DNA of 64,000 nt from Pararhodobacter sp. SW119 (GCF_017811755.1 NZ_JADDJF010000015.1:27654-91653), one strand, 5' to 3'. Shown: positions 1 to 11,332, counted from the stretch's first letter. Made by a program: numbers and translations. The notes: generated by a model not told the origin, from the sequence alone.

Positions 1-1
1 C

Positions 2-451
2 GAGATCGAGGCGGCGATCGGCGCGGCGGCGATGGAGGTCGACGGGCCTGTGGTGGTGACCGGGCATTCGGCGGGCGGGCATCTGAGCGCGCGGATGGCC
101 TGCGCCGACCGTTCGCCGGAATGGGCGGACCGTCTGGCGCGGGTCGTGCCGATCTCGCCGCTGGCCGACCTGCGGCCGCTGATGCGGACGGGAATGAACG
201 CGAAGCTGGCCCTCGATCCCGACGAGGCGGCGGCCGAGAGCCCGGCGCTGCGGGACCGGCGGCCGGGGGTCGAGGTTCGCGTCTGGGTCGGCGCGCAGGA
301 GCGGCCGGCCTTTCTGTGGCAGGCGCGCCTGCTGTCGGAGGCCTGGGACTGCCCCTGGCATGCCGAGCCGGGGCGCCACCATTTCGACGTGATCGACGGG
401 CTGCGTGACCCTGAAAGCCCGCTCATGCGCTGCCTGCTCGACGGGATCTGA
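2..451 (+). CDS. alpha/beta hydrolase, 3' part (5' end outside window)
   Basis: The reading frame is open from the window edge, so the N-terminus is missing. The visible part has the nucleophile elbow GHSAGGH (catalytic Ser inside), then ISPLADLRPLM, and a C-terminal GRHHFDVIDGL whose histidine would complete the triad. This is the pattern of small esterases related to kynurenine formamidase and arylformamidase. The substrate cannot be told from this fragment. It converges on prfC, with a degenerate copy of the dispersed palindromic element between them. Confidence 0.8.
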   Translation, partial: EIEAAIGAAAMEVDGPVVVTGHSAGGHLSARMACADRSPEWADRLARVVPISPLADLRPLMRTGMNAKLALDPDEAAAESPALRDRRPGVEVRVWVGAQERPAFLWQARLLSEAWDCPWHAEPGRHHFDVIDGLRDPESPLMRCLLDGI

Positions 452-500
452 GCGGCCGGGACCTGGCGCGTTGCCTGGTGGAGGGCGCGAAACCGGGGGC

Positions 501-563
501 TGCTCAAGCTTGAGCAATCGCGCAAGACCATGAAATCGTTGTGTTACCCATAACAATTTAACC
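501..563 (-). repeat. dispersed convergent-junction element, degenerate copy
   Basis: A perfect 16-bp palindrome TGCTCAAGCTTGAGCA (501-516) lies 54.5 bp from a GGTTAA box (minus strand, 563-558). The spacing equals that of the copy at 4009-4079 and is within 1 bp of the four well-conserved copies. The TTTCATTGC part of the box is not conserved here. The copy sits between two converging genes. Weakest of the six listed copies. Confidence 0.5.
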
Positions 564-586
564 TGATCTTTACCCGGATTCGGCCC

Positions 587-2194
<1,608 letters not shown>

Positions 2195-2273
2195 GGGCGG
2201 GCGTATAGGCCAGCGCCGGAGCCTTCACAAGAGCGACACAACGCCCGCGAAAACCAAGAAACAAAGGCGCCGG

Positions 2274-2302
2274 TTGACGCGGGCGGCGTTTTCCGGTAGC
2301 CG
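2274..2302 (+). promoter_or_regulatory. possible sigma70-type promoter for the helicase gene
   Basis: TTGACG (2274-2279) is followed by a 17-bp spacer and TAGCCG (2297-2302). The -35 is good and the -10 is poor. It lies about 100 bp upstream of the chosen helicase start in the divergent prfC/helicase gap. Confidence 0.3.
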
Positions 2303-2402
2303 CCTCTGACGGCCAGACGGGCCGATCCGCAAGATGCCGGGACGCGAAAGGCATGCGTCCCATGACCCATTTACGGCCCGATGCCGTAATTCACGGACGC
2401 AC

Positions 2403-3902
2403 ATGACCAAATTTTCCGACCTGAAGCTGGACCCCAAGGTCCTGAAAGCCGTCGTTGAAGCCGGCTACGAAACCCCCACGCCGATCCAGGCGCAGGCCAT
2501 CCCCGCAGCGCTGGAAGGCCGCGACGTGCTGGGCATCGCCCAGACCGGCACCGGCAAGACCGCGGGCTTCGTGCTGCCGCTGGTGACGCGGCTGGCCCGC
2601 GGCCGGGCGCGGGCGCGGATGCCGCGCAGCCTGGTGCTGGCGCCGACGCGCGAGCTGGCGGCGCAGGTGGCCGAAAGCTTCGACACCTATTCGAAATACA
2701 CCAAGCTGACCAAGGCGCTGCTGATCGGCGGCGTCAGCTTCGGCGAGCAGGACAAGCTGATCGACCGCGGCGTCGACGTGCTGATCGCGACGCCGGGCCG
2801 GCTGCTCGATCATTTCGAGCGCGGGAAGCTTCTGCTGACCGGCGTCGAGGTGATGGTGGTGGACGAGGCTGACCGGATGCTCGACATGGGGTTCATCCCG
2901 GATATCGAGCGCATCTTCCAGCTGACGCCGTTCACCCGCCAGACGCTGTTCTTCAGCGCCACCATGGCGCCCGAGATCGAGCGGATCACCAACCAGTTCC
3001 TGTCCAACCCGTTGAAGGTCGAAGTGGCGCGCCAGGCGACGACCGCCGAGTCGATCGAACAGCGGCTGATCGAGTTCAGACCGTCGCGCAAGGACCGGAC
3101 CTTTGCCGAGAAGCGCGCGCTTCTGCGCGAACTGATCGTCGCCGAGGGCGAAGCCTGCAAGAACGCCATCATCTTCTGCAATCGCAAGATCGATGTCGAC
3201 GTGGTGGCGAAATCGCTCAAGCAGCACGGCTTCGACGCGGCCCCGATCCACGGCGATCTGGACCAGTCGGTGCGCACCCGCACGCTCGACGGGTTCCGCG
3301 ACGGGTCGCTGCGGTTCCTGGTGGCGTCGGACGTGGCGGCGCGCGGGCTGGATATCCCGGCGGTCAGCCATGTCTTCAACTTCGACGTGCCCAGCCATGC
3401 CGAGGATTATGTCCACCGGATCGGCCGGACCGGGCGCGCCGGGCGCAAGGGCAAGGCCTTTACACTGTCGTCGCCGTCGGACGAGAAGTACTTGGGCGCG
3501 ATCGAGCACATGCTGCAAAAGCCCCTGCCGCGCGGCGAAGCGCCCGAGGTCGCGGCGGATGAGCGGCCGGAACCCGCGCCGAAGCCGAAGCGGGGCGAGG
3601 GGTCGGAACGCGCGGCACGACCGGCGCGGGCCGAGCGGCCCCGCCGCGCGCGCCGGGAGCCGGTCGAGGCGCAGCCCGAAGCGGTTGCCAGCCAGCCCGA
3701 AGCCGCCGCGAAGGTGGAAAAGCCCGTGGAACCGGCGCCCGCGCCGGTGCAGCCCGACCCCGCGAACGCGGACGAGCGCGGGCGCAACGACAAGCGCGGC
3801 GACCGCCGTGACCGCCGGCGCGGCCGCGACAATGACGCGCCGGTCGTCGGCATGGGCGATCATGTCCCCGACTTTCTGACCCGCACGTTCCGCTCGGTCT
3901 GA
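2403..3902 (+). CDS. DEAD-box ATP-dependent RNA helicase (RhlE-like)
   Basis: RNA helicase of 499 aa. It has a Q motif (ETPTPIQAQAIP), motif I AQTGTGKT, motif II VDEADRMLDMGF, motif III SATMAPE, and motif VI HRIGRTGRAGR. After about residue 385 comes a low-complexity tail rich in Arg, Glu, Ala and Pro, typical of RNA-binding extensions in this group. An in-frame start exists at 2334, but MTKFSDLKLDPKVLKAVVE at 2403 is where family members begin. Likely role in ribosome assembly or mRNA turnover; the exact subfamily is inferred. Confidence 0.93.
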   Translation: MTKFSDLKLDPKVLKAVVEAGYETPTPIQAQAIPAALEGRDVLGIAQTGTGKTAGFVLPLVTRLARGRARARMPRSLVLAPTRELAAQVAESFDTYSKYTKLTKALLIGGVSFGEQDKLIDRGVDVLIATPGRLLDHFERGKLLLTGVEVMVVDEADRMLDMGFIPDIERIFQLTPFTRQTLFFSATMAPEIERITNQFLSNPLKVEVARQATTAESIEQRLIEFRPSRKDRTFAEKRALLRELIVAEGEACKNAIIFCNRKIDVDVVAKSLKQHGFDAAPIHGDLDQSVRTRTLDGFRDGSLRFLVASDVAARGLDIPAVSHVFNFDVPSHAEDYVHRIGRTGRAGRKGKAFTLSSPSDEKYLGAIEHMLQKPLPRGEAPEVAADERPEPAPKPKRGEGSERAARPARAERPRRARREPVEAQPEAVASQPEAAAKVEKPVEPAPAPVQPDPANADERGRNDKRGDRRDRRRGRDNDAPVVGMGDHVPDFLTRTFRSV

Positions 3903-4008
3903 TTGCGGCGCAGCTCTCTGCCTGCCATCGCCCGACACCGGTTCCGCGACCGCTTCAAGGGGGTGGACAACGGCTGATACTGGCGGAACCGTGCAGCGTG
4001 GGCAGCGC

Positions 4009-4079
4009 GTGCGCCAGCGCACATTTCTTCACGATGCTGTATTCGCTAAGTAAAAATCGTGATGTAAACCAGAATGAAA
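4009..4079 (-). repeat. dispersed convergent-junction element, copy E
   Basis: Read on the minus strand: box TTTCATTCTGGTTTAC starting at 4079, then an inverted repeat GTGCGC-TG-GCGCAC at 4022-4009. The distance from the first G of the box GG (4070) to the palindrome centre is 54.5 bp. It lies between the converging helicase and sodC genes. Confidence 0.7.
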
Positions 4080-4169
4080 CCTTTGGCGCCGGTCCCAGCC
4101 GGCGGGCGACAATGCCCGGCGGCCATCACGTTTCTGCCGACCTTGGCCGAGGGGTGAAACGGATCCGGC

Positions 4170-4682
4170 TTACTGGATCACGCCGCAGACGATCCGTTCG
4201 CCGGCGTCGCCGGCAGGTTGCGACTCGTAATCGTCAGGATCGGCGTGGATGACCATCGCGGTGCCATCCCCGCCACGAAGGCTGTTGTCCTGGCCCTCCT
4301 CAAGCGTCACCATCGCGTTGAAAAACTCGACGCGAACCTCGCCGTTTTCCGGAACGTGCAGGTTGGGCAGGTCGCCGGCGTGCGGTCCGCTTTCGGCATG
4401 ATAGCCATGATCACGATCGTCGGGATCGAAATGCCCGCCAGCCGAGCTGAAGTCCCCCTCGCACGCGCCGGTCTCGTGGATATGGAACGCGACCTGGCCG
4501 GGCGGAAGACCGCGGAGGTCGACGGAAATCAGGACGCCGTTCGGGGTCTGGCGAAACTCGACGGTGCCGATATCGCGCTTGTCCCGATCCAGCATGAGGG
4601 CAGTGCCGATTTCACTGGCACTTGCGGCGCTCGGGGCAAGGGCAATGAACGCGGCGGCGGCAGACATCATGGCGGTTTTCAT
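4170..4682 (-). CDS. sodC: Cu/Zn superoxide dismutase, periplasmic
   Basis: Dismutates superoxide in the periplasm. It has 170 aa with a signal peptide (MKTAMMSAAAAFIALAPSA). Metal ligands are visible: FHIHE (two Cu His), GGHFDP, GPHAGDLPN (Zn His and Asp) and VIHADPDD. Cysteines in GACEGD and ERIVCGVI form the family disulfide, and the Arg before the second Cys is the substrate-guiding residue. I chose the ATG at 4682 over one at 4697 because GGGAGAG lies just upstream of it. It lies downstream of the MFS gene on the same strand. Confidence 0.93.
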   Translation of the reverse strand: MKTAMMSAAAAFIALAPSAASASEIGTALMLDRDKRDIGTVEFRQTPNGVLISVDLRGLPPGQVAFHIHETGACEGDFSSAGGHFDPDDRDHGYHAESGPHAGDLPNLHVPENGEVRVEFFNAMVTLEEGQDNSLRGGDGTAMVIHADPDDYESQPAGDAGERIVCGVIQ

Positions 4683-4790
4683 GGTTTGCTCTCCCATCTT
4701 CCATTGTTTCGGAGTCGAACTCCGGGCCGGCCCCTTCGTTCCACTTAACGGGGGAAGGACCGTCGTCTTCGGCCGCGCTGGAATGCCGGA

Positions 4791-6017
4791 TCAGGCCGCG
4801 CGCGGGCGCAGGGCGAGCCAGATCAGCGCGCCGCCGGCGAGCACCAGGAAGGGCAGCATGGCCAGGTTGACAAGCTGCCAGCCGGTTTCGGCGTCCGAGC
4901 CCGAGCAGTTCATCAACTGCCCCGACGACAGCGACGCCGCGGTGACGCCGCCGAAGACGATCATGTCGTTGATGCCCTGGATGCGCCCCCGCTCGGCCGC
5001 GTTGTGCGAGCGGGCCAGCATCGTCGTCGCGCCGATGAAGCCAAAATTCCAGCCGACGCCCAGAAGGATCAGCGCAATGAAGAAATGCTCCAGTTCGACG
5101 CCGGTCAGCGCGACCGCGCCGCTGCTGGCCAGGATGACCAGTCCCGCGGCGACGATCCTTTCCACGCCGAAGCGGGCGATCAGGTGGCCGGTCACGAAGG
5201 CGGGCGCATACATCGCCAGCACATGCGCCGAGACGATGTCGGCGGCATTGCCGGTGGTGAAGCCGCATCCGACCACCGCCAGCGGGGTCGAGGTCATCAC
5301 CAGGTTCATCAGCGCATAGGCCACCGTCGCGCAGATGATCGACACGGCGATCACCGGGTCGCGCAGCATCTGGGCGCGCGAGCGCCCGTCGCGCGCGGCG
5401 CCGGCGACGGGGGCGGGCGGCTTCGGAATATCGAGGAAGGCGAAAAGCGTCATGCCGCCGAGGTTGAGCGCGATCACCGCCAGATAGGTGCCGAGGAAGG
5501 TCACCACCATTGCATCGGCGGTGACCTTGACCAGTTGCGGGCCGACAATGGCAGACAGCAGCCCGCCCGCCATGACATAGGAAATCGCCTTCGGCTTGAA
5601 GCTTTCCGAGGCGGTATCGGCGGCGGCAAAACGGTAGAAGCCCTGGCCCGACATGTAGATACCGGTGAAAAGCGAGCCGAGGCAGAAGAGGACGAAGGAA
5701 CCCTGCATCAGCCCGATCGCGCCGATCGCCGCGCCGATCGCGCCGCCGGTCGCGGTCAGCGCAAAGCCCGCGCGCCGGCCGTGACGCTGCATGAAGGCGG
5801 CCAGCGGCGTCGCCGTCAGCATCGATCCCAGCACGATCAGGGATATCGGCAGCGTCGCCCAGCAGATGTTGGCGGCCAGCGACTGGCCGGCAAGACCGGC
5901 GACGACGAAGATCATCGGCATCTGCGCGCCAAGGATCGCCTGCGCCGCAACCAGCACCGCGACATTGCGCCTGGCGCGGGCGTCCGAGAAGGGGGGCGGC
6001 GAGGCAGAAAGGCTCAT
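4791..6017 (-). CDS. MFS transporter, about 12 membrane segments
   Basis: Predicted major facilitator of 408 aa. Hydrophobic segments start near residue 17 (VAVLVAAQAILGAQMPMIFV) and continue to the C-terminus (ALIWLALRPRAA). The first cytoplasmic loop MQRHGRRAGF resembles the MFS motif A region. A soluble loop near residues 195-220 separates the two six-helix halves. The substrate is unknown; the closest family guess is a small-molecule or drug exporter. Followed by sodC about 110 bp downstream. Confidence 0.85.
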   Translation of the reverse strand: MSLSASPPPFSDARARRNVAVLVAAQAILGAQMPMIFVVAGLAGQSLAANICWATLPISLIVLGSMLTATPLAAFMQRHGRRAGFALTATGGAIGAAIGAIGLMQGSFVLFCLGSLFTGIYMSGQGFYRFAAADTASESFKPKAISYVMAGGLLSAIVGPQLVKVTADAMVVTFLGTYLAVIALNLGGMTLFAFLDIPKPPAPVAGAARDGRSRAQMLRDPVIAVSIICATVAYALMNLVMTSTPLAVVGCGFTTGNAADIVSAHVLAMYAPAFVTGHLIARFGVERIVAAGLVILASSGAVALTGVELEHFFIALILLGVGWNFGFIGATTMLARSHNAAERGRIQGINDMIVFGGVTAASLSSGQLMNCSGSDAETGWQLVNLAMLPFLVLAGGALIWLALRPRAA

Positions 6018-6084
6018 GCCGGTGACCTAGCGCCTGCGCGCGGCGGTGAAAAGCGGTTTCTTCACAGGCGAAGCACCGGCGGCG

Positions 6085-7956
6085 TCAGCCGTCCAGCGGC
6101 CAGACCAGAAGCAGGACGGGGACGCTGACCGCGACGGTCAGCACCGAGGCCGGCAGGCCTAGCCGCCAGTAATCGGCAAACCGGAAGCCGCCGGGGCCGA
6201 GGATCAGCGTGTTGTTCTGGTGCCCGATGGGCGTGAGGAACGCGGCCGAGGCACCAATCGCCACCGCCATCAGGAAGGCGTCGGGATTGAGCCCGAGCGC
6301 CTGGGCCATGCCGACCGCGATCGGGCTCATGGCCGCCGCGGTGGCGGCATTGTTGACGACGTTCGAGATCAGAAGGCTCAGCACCATGATGGCGACGACC
6401 GCCAGCGCCGGGGCGCCGCCCATCAGCGCATAGAGTATCGACCCGGCGAGGAGGTCGGCGGTGCCCGTCGCCTCCATCGCGCCGGCCACCGGGATGAGTG
6501 CCGCCAGCAGCACGATCACCGGCCAGTCGATGGCGGTATATATCTGCCGCGGCGGCACGGTGCGCAGCAGCATCGAGGCCAGCACCCCCAGCGCGAAGGC
6601 CGGGGCGGCCGGCAGCAGCCCCGCCGTGGCGATCGCCACGGCGCCCAGCATGATGCCCGCCGCGGTCAGCGCCATGCGCCGCTCCGGCAGGCGCAGCGCG
6701 CGGTCGGCCAGCGGGACGCAGCCCATTTCGCCGGCGAATTCGCCCAGCGTCTCGGCCGGTCCCTGCATCAGCAGCACGTCGCCCGACCGAATGGCAAGGG
6801 TGCGCAGGCGGGCATGCGGGCGCCGACCTTCGCGCGACACGGCCAGCAGGTTGAGCCCGTAGCGCGTCCGCAGCTTGATATCCTTGGCCGAGCGCCCGCT
6901 GAGGATCGACCCGGGCAGCACCACCAGTTCACGCAGCACGATGTCGTCGGCCTTGGCCTTGTCCGTATCCTCTTCCTCGTCCTTGTCCTCGTCCTTCTCG
7001 GTCGACGCAGGCTGCCTCGGACGAACCTTTTCCATCATCTCCTCGTCGAGTTCCTCTTCCTCCTTCTCGTCCGAGGTGCCCTGTTCCTCGAGCTGCAGGT
7101 CCAGCTTCGCCAGCGCCTCGGCCAGCCCATCGACATGCGCCTCGAGCACCAGGATGTCGCCGGCGCGCACCACGCGGTTGCCGCGCGGCGCGCTCATCCG
7201 GACCTCGTTGCGTACGAGGGCCACGATCTGCGCGTCGGTATCGTCCAGCGCCTCCTCGACCTTGCGCAGGGTCTTGCCGGCGACATCGCTTTTCTCGCCG
7301 ACGCGAACCTCGGTGAAATAGGCGGCGGTCTGGAAGCCGTCATCGCCGCTGGGCTTGCGCGCGGGCACCAGGCGCCAACCGACGAGGACGATGGCGACGA
7401 TGCCGGTGATCGCCACCGCCAACCCCACGGGGGCGAAGTCGAACATGGCAAAGCCCGCGCCCGGCCGAAACCCCGAGACGATCAGGTTCGGCGGGGTCCC
7501 GACCAGCGTGGTCATGCCACCGAGGATCGTGCCGAACGCGAGCGGCATCAGCACCTGCCCCGGCGCCAGGTCCAGCCGACCGGCAAGCTGCACCGCGACC
7601 GGCATCAGCAGCGCCATCGCGCCGACGTTGTTCATGAAGGCCGAAAGCCCGGTGCCGAGCGCCAGGAGTGCCGTCATCGACACGATGCGCCCCCCTGACT
7701 GCGGCAGCACGGTGCGCGTCAGCAGATCGACCGCGCCGGTGTTCTGCAACCCGCGGCTCAGCACCAGAACGCAGGCGACGGTGATCACCGCCGGGTGCCC
7801 GAAGCCGTTGAAGGCGTCCTCCGGCGGCACCAGGCCCACGACGACGCAGGCCAGCAGCGCGGCCAGCGCCACCACGTCGTGGCGCAACCGCCCCCAGAGG
7901 AACAGCGCCATGGTCAGCGCGAGGATCGACAGGATCAGGCTCTGCTCAACCGACAT
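6085..7956 (-). CDS. SLC13/ArsB-type permease with two TrkA-C domains
   Basis: Ion-driven anion transporter family (DASS/SLC13) of 623 aa. N-terminal membrane half about residues 5-198, including SAFMNNVGAMALLMPV and LVGTPPNLIVS. The soluble middle holds two TrkA-C (RCK_C)-like domains, about 213-290 and 339-412. The C-terminal membrane half is about 425-620, with the matching ISNVVNNAATAAAMSPIA and TPIGHQNN. Between the TrkA-C domains is a very acidic stretch (about 290-338) of runs of Glu, Asp and Lys, unusual for the family. Members carry sulfate, dicarboxylates or similar anions; the substrate here is not known. Confidence 0.88.
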   Translation of the reverse strand: MSVEQSLILSILALTMALFLWGRLRHDVVALAALLACVVVGLVPPEDAFNGFGHPAVITVACVLVLSRGLQNTGAVDLLTRTVLPQSGGRIVSMTALLALGTGLSAFMNNVGAMALLMPVAVQLAGRLDLAPGQVLMPLAFGTILGGMTTLVGTPPNLIVSGFRPGAGFAMFDFAPVGLAVAITGIVAIVLVGWRLVPARKPSGDDGFQTAAYFTEVRVGEKSDVAGKTLRKVEEALDDTDAQIVALVRNEVRMSAPRGNRVVRAGDILVLEAHVDGLAEALAKLDLQLEEQGTSDEKEEEELDEEMMEKVRPRQPASTEKDEDKDEEEDTDKAKADDIVLRELVVLPGSILSGRSAKDIKLRTRYGLNLLAVSREGRRPHARLRTLAIRSGDVLLMQGPAETLGEFAGEMGCVPLADRALRLPERRMALTAAGIMLGAVAIATAGLLPAAPAFALGVLASMLLRTVPPRQIYTAIDWPVIVLLAALIPVAGAMEATGTADLLAGSILYALMGGAPALAVVAIMVLSLLISNVVNNAATAAAMSPIAVGMAQALGLNPDAFLMAVAIGASAAFLTPIGHQNNTLILGPGGFRFADYWRLGLPASVLTVAVSVPVLLLVWPLDG

Positions 7957-8036
7957 CGGGGGCTCCGCGAAAGCGGCCGCAGCCCTGCGACCGCGGCCGT
8001 CTGATGGATGTCACGCTTTGCGCCACGCGCGCCGGC

Positions 8037-10136
8037 TCAGTCGTCGTTGAGGCTCGCGAAACTGCCGCCCTCGGCCGCCAGTCGTGCAAGCAGCGGAGCG
8101 GGTTGCCAGAAATACGCGTCTTCCTTTGCGCAGTCGTGGATCGTGGCCAGCACGGTGTCCAGCCCCTGCGCATCGGCATGGTGCATCGGGCCGCCGCGCC
8201 AGCGCGGGAAGCCGTAACCGAAGAGCTTCACCACGTCGACGTCGAGGGGGCGCAGGGCGATCCCCTCGTCGACGATGCGCGCGCCTTCGTTGATCATGGC
8301 GGCCATGTAGCGCGCGACGATTTCGTCATCCGGGAAGTCGCGCGGGGTGATCCCCTTGGCAGTGCGTTCCTCGGCGATCAGGGCCTCGACCTCGGGGTCG
8401 GGGCGGCCGCGCGGGTTTTCGGCGTCGTAGATATAGTAGCCCCGCCCGGACTTGCGGCCCAGCCGTCCCATCTCGTGCAGGCGATCGGGCCAGTCGCCCC
8501 AGCGTTCCTCGGCCGGCTTCGTCGGCCTCAGGCGCTGGCGGGTCATGTAGCCGATGTCCAGCCCCGCCAGGTCGGCCACGGCATAGGGACCCATGGCGAA
8601 GCCGAATTCGACCAGCGCCCGGTCGATGTCATAGGGCGAGGCACCCGCGAGGATCATGTGGTCGGCGGCCAGCCGGTAGACGCGCAGCATCCGGTTGCCG
8701 ATGAACCCATCGCAGACCCCGGCGCGCACCGGAACCTTCTTCAGCTTCCGGGCCAGCGCAAAGCCGGTCGCCAGAACCTCGGGCGCGGTCTTGTCGGCCA
8801 CGACGATCTCCAGCAGGCGCATGACATGGGCGGGCGAGAAGAAGTGCAGGCCCAGCACGTCGGCCGGGCGCGCGGTGGCCGCGGCGATCTCGTTCACGTC
8901 CAGGTACGAGGTGTTGGTGGCCAGGATCGCGCCGGGTTTCGCCACCTTGTCGAGCTTGCCGAAGACCTCGCGCTTGACCTCCATGCTCTCGAAGACCGCC
9001 TCGATGATGACGTCGGCCTCCGACAAGGCCGCGTAGTCGTCGCCGGTGGTCAGCGATTTCTCCAGCAGTTCCGCGCGCTTGGCCTCGGTCAGCTTGCCGC
9101 GTTTCACGCTGTCGGCAAGCGTCCGGCCGATTCCGTCGCGCGCCTTGTCGGCGGCGGCGGTGTCGCGTTCGATCAGGGTGACCGAAAGGCCGTTGAGCAG
9201 CCCCGCGACCGCGATGCCGCCGCCCATCGTGCCGCCGCCGATCACGCCCAGATGCGCGATGGCGCGCGGCTCCACGCCCTCGATCTCGGGCAGGCGGGCG
9301 ACCTTGCGTTCGGCGAAGAAGGCGTGGATCAGCGCCCTGCGCTGCGGGCTTTCCATCAGTTTCATGAACGCCTTGCGCTCCTCGGCCAGCCCCTCGTCCA
9401 GGGGCAGGGAGGCGCCCTTGACCGCGACGTCCAGCGCGCTCAGATGCGCGATCTGTCCGCGGTTGGCGCGCGCCACCTTGGCGCGCAGGTCGCCCACGGC
9501 CTCGGCGTCGACCTTCGGACCCGGAAGGTCGCGGATGCGCCGCGGGCCGTCGCCGCGTGCCAGGATCTCGGCGGCGAAGTTCAGCCCCGCCACGCGCGGC
9601 TCCTCTTCCGACAGCGCGTCGACGATCCCCAGTTCCAGCGCTTCCTCGGCGCCCACCTGCCGGGCCGAGGTGAAGATCTCGGCCGCCGGCAAAAGGCCGA
9701 TCAGCCGCGGCAGGCGCTGCGTGCCGCCCGCGCCCGGCAGGATGCCCAGGGTGACCTCGGGCAGGCCGACGCGGGTGCCGCGCAGGGCGACGCGGTAATG
9801 CGCCCCCAGCGCCAGTTCCAGCCCGCCGCCCAGCGCCGTGCCGTGCAGAACGCAGACCACGGGCTTCTCCTGCTGCTCGACCGTATCGACGAGGTGCGGC
9901 AGCATCGGATCCATCGGCGGCTTGCCGAATTCCTTGATGTCGGCGCCGGCGACGAAAGTGCGTCCCGCGCCGTAGATGACCGCGACCTTCTCGGGCCCGT
10001 CGGCGAAGCGCTGCATCGCGTCCATCAGCCCCGCACGCACCGGCTGGCTGCAGGCGTTGACGGGCGGATTGTCGATGCAGATTACGGCAATTTTGCCCTC
10101 TGCCGCGTAGCGGACCGGGTTCGCGTTGTCGGTCAT
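8037..10136 (-). CDS. bifunctional enoyl-CoA hydratase / 3-hydroxyacyl-CoA dehydrogenase (FadB/FadJ-like)
   Basis: Beta-oxidation enzyme of 699 aa. Residues 1-190 are a crotonase domain (FVAGADIKEF; oxyanion hole HGTALGGGLE; GLPEVTLGILPGAGG). The NAD-binding motif LGVIGGGTMGGG is at about 296-307, followed by two 3HCDH C-terminal domains (VPVRAGVCDGFIGNRML; LGRKSGRGYYIYD). The frame stays open far upstream, but MTDNANPVRYAAEGKIAVI at 10136 begins the crotonase fold. Stand-alone here; no thiolase gene is adjacent. Confidence 0.92.
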   Translation of the reverse strand: MTDNANPVRYAAEGKIAVICIDNPPVNACSQPVRAGLMDAMQRFADGPEKVAVIYGAGRTFVAGADIKEFGKPPMDPMLPHLVDTVEQQEKPVVCVLHGTALGGGLELALGAHYRVALRGTRVGLPEVTLGILPGAGGTQRLPRLIGLLPAAEIFTSARQVGAEEALELGIVDALSEEEPRVAGLNFAAEILARGDGPRRIRDLPGPKVDAEAVGDLRAKVARANRGQIAHLSALDVAVKGASLPLDEGLAEERKAFMKLMESPQRRALIHAFFAERKVARLPEIEGVEPRAIAHLGVIGGGTMGGGIAVAGLLNGLSVTLIERDTAAADKARDGIGRTLADSVKRGKLTEAKRAELLEKSLTTGDDYAALSEADVIIEAVFESMEVKREVFGKLDKVAKPGAILATNTSYLDVNEIAAATARPADVLGLHFFSPAHVMRLLEIVVADKTAPEVLATGFALARKLKKVPVRAGVCDGFIGNRMLRVYRLAADHMILAGASPYDIDRALVEFGFAMGPYAVADLAGLDIGYMTRQRLRPTKPAEERWGDWPDRLHEMGRLGRKSGRGYYIYDAENPRGRPDPEVEALIAEERTAKGITPRDFPDDEIVARYMAAMINEGARIVDEGIALRPLDVDVVKLFGYGFPRWRGGPMHHADAQGLDTVLATIHDCAKEDAYFWQPAPLLARLAAEGGSFASLNDD

Positions 10137-10216
10137 GTCTTCCCCCACCAGAATAGGCTCGCAAGGTCTCATGCCCGGCGCGCCAAGGTCAATGGCCCGG
10201 CGCGCACAACACCGCG

Positions 10217-11332
10217 TCAACGCAGGGGCAGGGGGTCCGTCTGCCAGAGGCGTATCTTCAGCCCGCCATGCGGCACGATGGGACCCGGCGGGCCGAAGGG
10301 CAGGTCGGTCGTCCGCGCCAGCCCGGCATCGGCGGTAACCAGTCCCACGCGCCATCCGCCGAACCGGTCCCGCAAAACCTGACCCAGCGCGGCGTAGAGC
10401 CCGAAAAGCAGCTTGCGGTTGCCGATCCGGCCGCCATAGGGCGGGTTCACGATGACAAGGCCCGCCGGCCCCTCGGGGCGCTGCAGGTCGCTGATCGCGG
10501 CGCGGTCGAACCGGGTGAAGGCGGTGACGCCCGCGCGTTCGGCATTTGCCCGGCTCATCGTGATCGCGCCGGCGTCGCGGTCCGCCCCGATAAAGCGCAG
10601 GCCGGGGTCGGAGGCAGGCGGGCGGGTCTTCATCCCAGCCCAGGCCTCGGCGTCGAAGGACGCCAGCGCCTCGAACGCAAAGGCACGTGTGCGGCCGGGC
10701 ATCAGGCCGGCGGCGATCTCGGCGGCTTCGATCACGAAGGTGCCCGCCCCGCACATCGGATCAAGGACCGGCTCGGTCCCGTCATAGCCGCAGGCCCGCA
10801 GGAAAAGTGCCGCCAGTGTTTCGCGCATCGGGGCCGGGTTCACCGCCTGCTTGTGCCCGCGCCGGTGCAGCGGCTCGCCCGAGGTATCCAGGCTGATCGT
10901 GCAGAGGTCATCCTCGATCCGCACCAGAAGCCGCAGGGCGGCCTCCGCGGCGACCGGCGCGCCCAGTTCCTCGGTGATCGCGCGGGCGACGCGCTCGGCC
11001 GCGGCCCCGGCATGGTAGATGCGCGAGGCCCGGCAGCTTGCCTCGACCTTGACCGGCACGTCGTCCGGGCGTAGCACGTCGGACCAGCCCACGCGGCGCG
11101 CGCGCTTGTCGAGTTGCGCCAGATGCAGCGCGCGGAAGCTGGCGATGCGGGCCAGTACGCGCGAGGCGCCGCGCAATTCCAGATTGGCGCGCCAGACCTC
11201 GGGCCAGCCGCCCTGCACGACGACGCCGCCGGGCTGTTCGGCAACGCCGGCAAAGCCCGCCGCGCGCGCCTCGGCGGCCAGCAGCGGTTCCAGGCCGGGC
11301 GGGGCAACCAGAAATATCTCGAACGGATCCAT
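10217..11332 (-). CDS. THUMP-domain class I RNA methyltransferase (RlmL-N/YcbY-like)
   Basis: SAM-dependent RNA (guanine-N2) methyltransferase of 371 aa. The N-terminal THUMP-like region (1-160) includes FEIFLVAPPGLEPLLAAEA. It is followed by LDTSGEPLHRRGHK, motif I DPMCGAGTFVIEAAE and the N6/N2-type motif IV NPPYGGRIG. Likely acts on 23S rRNA, which is a family inference. The start at 11332 (MDPFEIFL) fits the family; the frame is open upstream. Divergent from the GTPase pair. Confidence 0.88.
   Translation of the reverse strand: MDPFEIFLVAPPGLEPLLAAEARAAGFAGVAEQPGGVVVQGGWPEVWRANLELRGASRVLARIASFRALHLAQLDKRARRVGWSDVLRPDDVPVKVEASCRASRIYHAGAAAERVARAITEELGAPVAAEAALRLLVRIEDDLCTISLDTSGEPLHRRGHKQAVNPAPMRETLAALFLRACGYDGTEPVLDPMCGAGTFVIEAAEIAAGLMPGRTRAFAFEALASFDAEAWAGMKTRPPASDPGLRFIGADRDAGAITMSRANAERAGVTAFTRFDRAAISDLQRPEGPAGLVIVNPPYGGRIGNRKLLFGLYAALGQVLRDRFGGWRVGLVTADAGLARTTDLPFGPPGPIVPHGGLKIRLWQTDPLPLR

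Noticed and set aside
4710..4724. tRNA-arm-like or terminator hairpin CGGAGT-CGA-ACTCCG upstream of sodC
   Set aside because: Only a six-base stem, no T tract and no other tRNA arms nearby.
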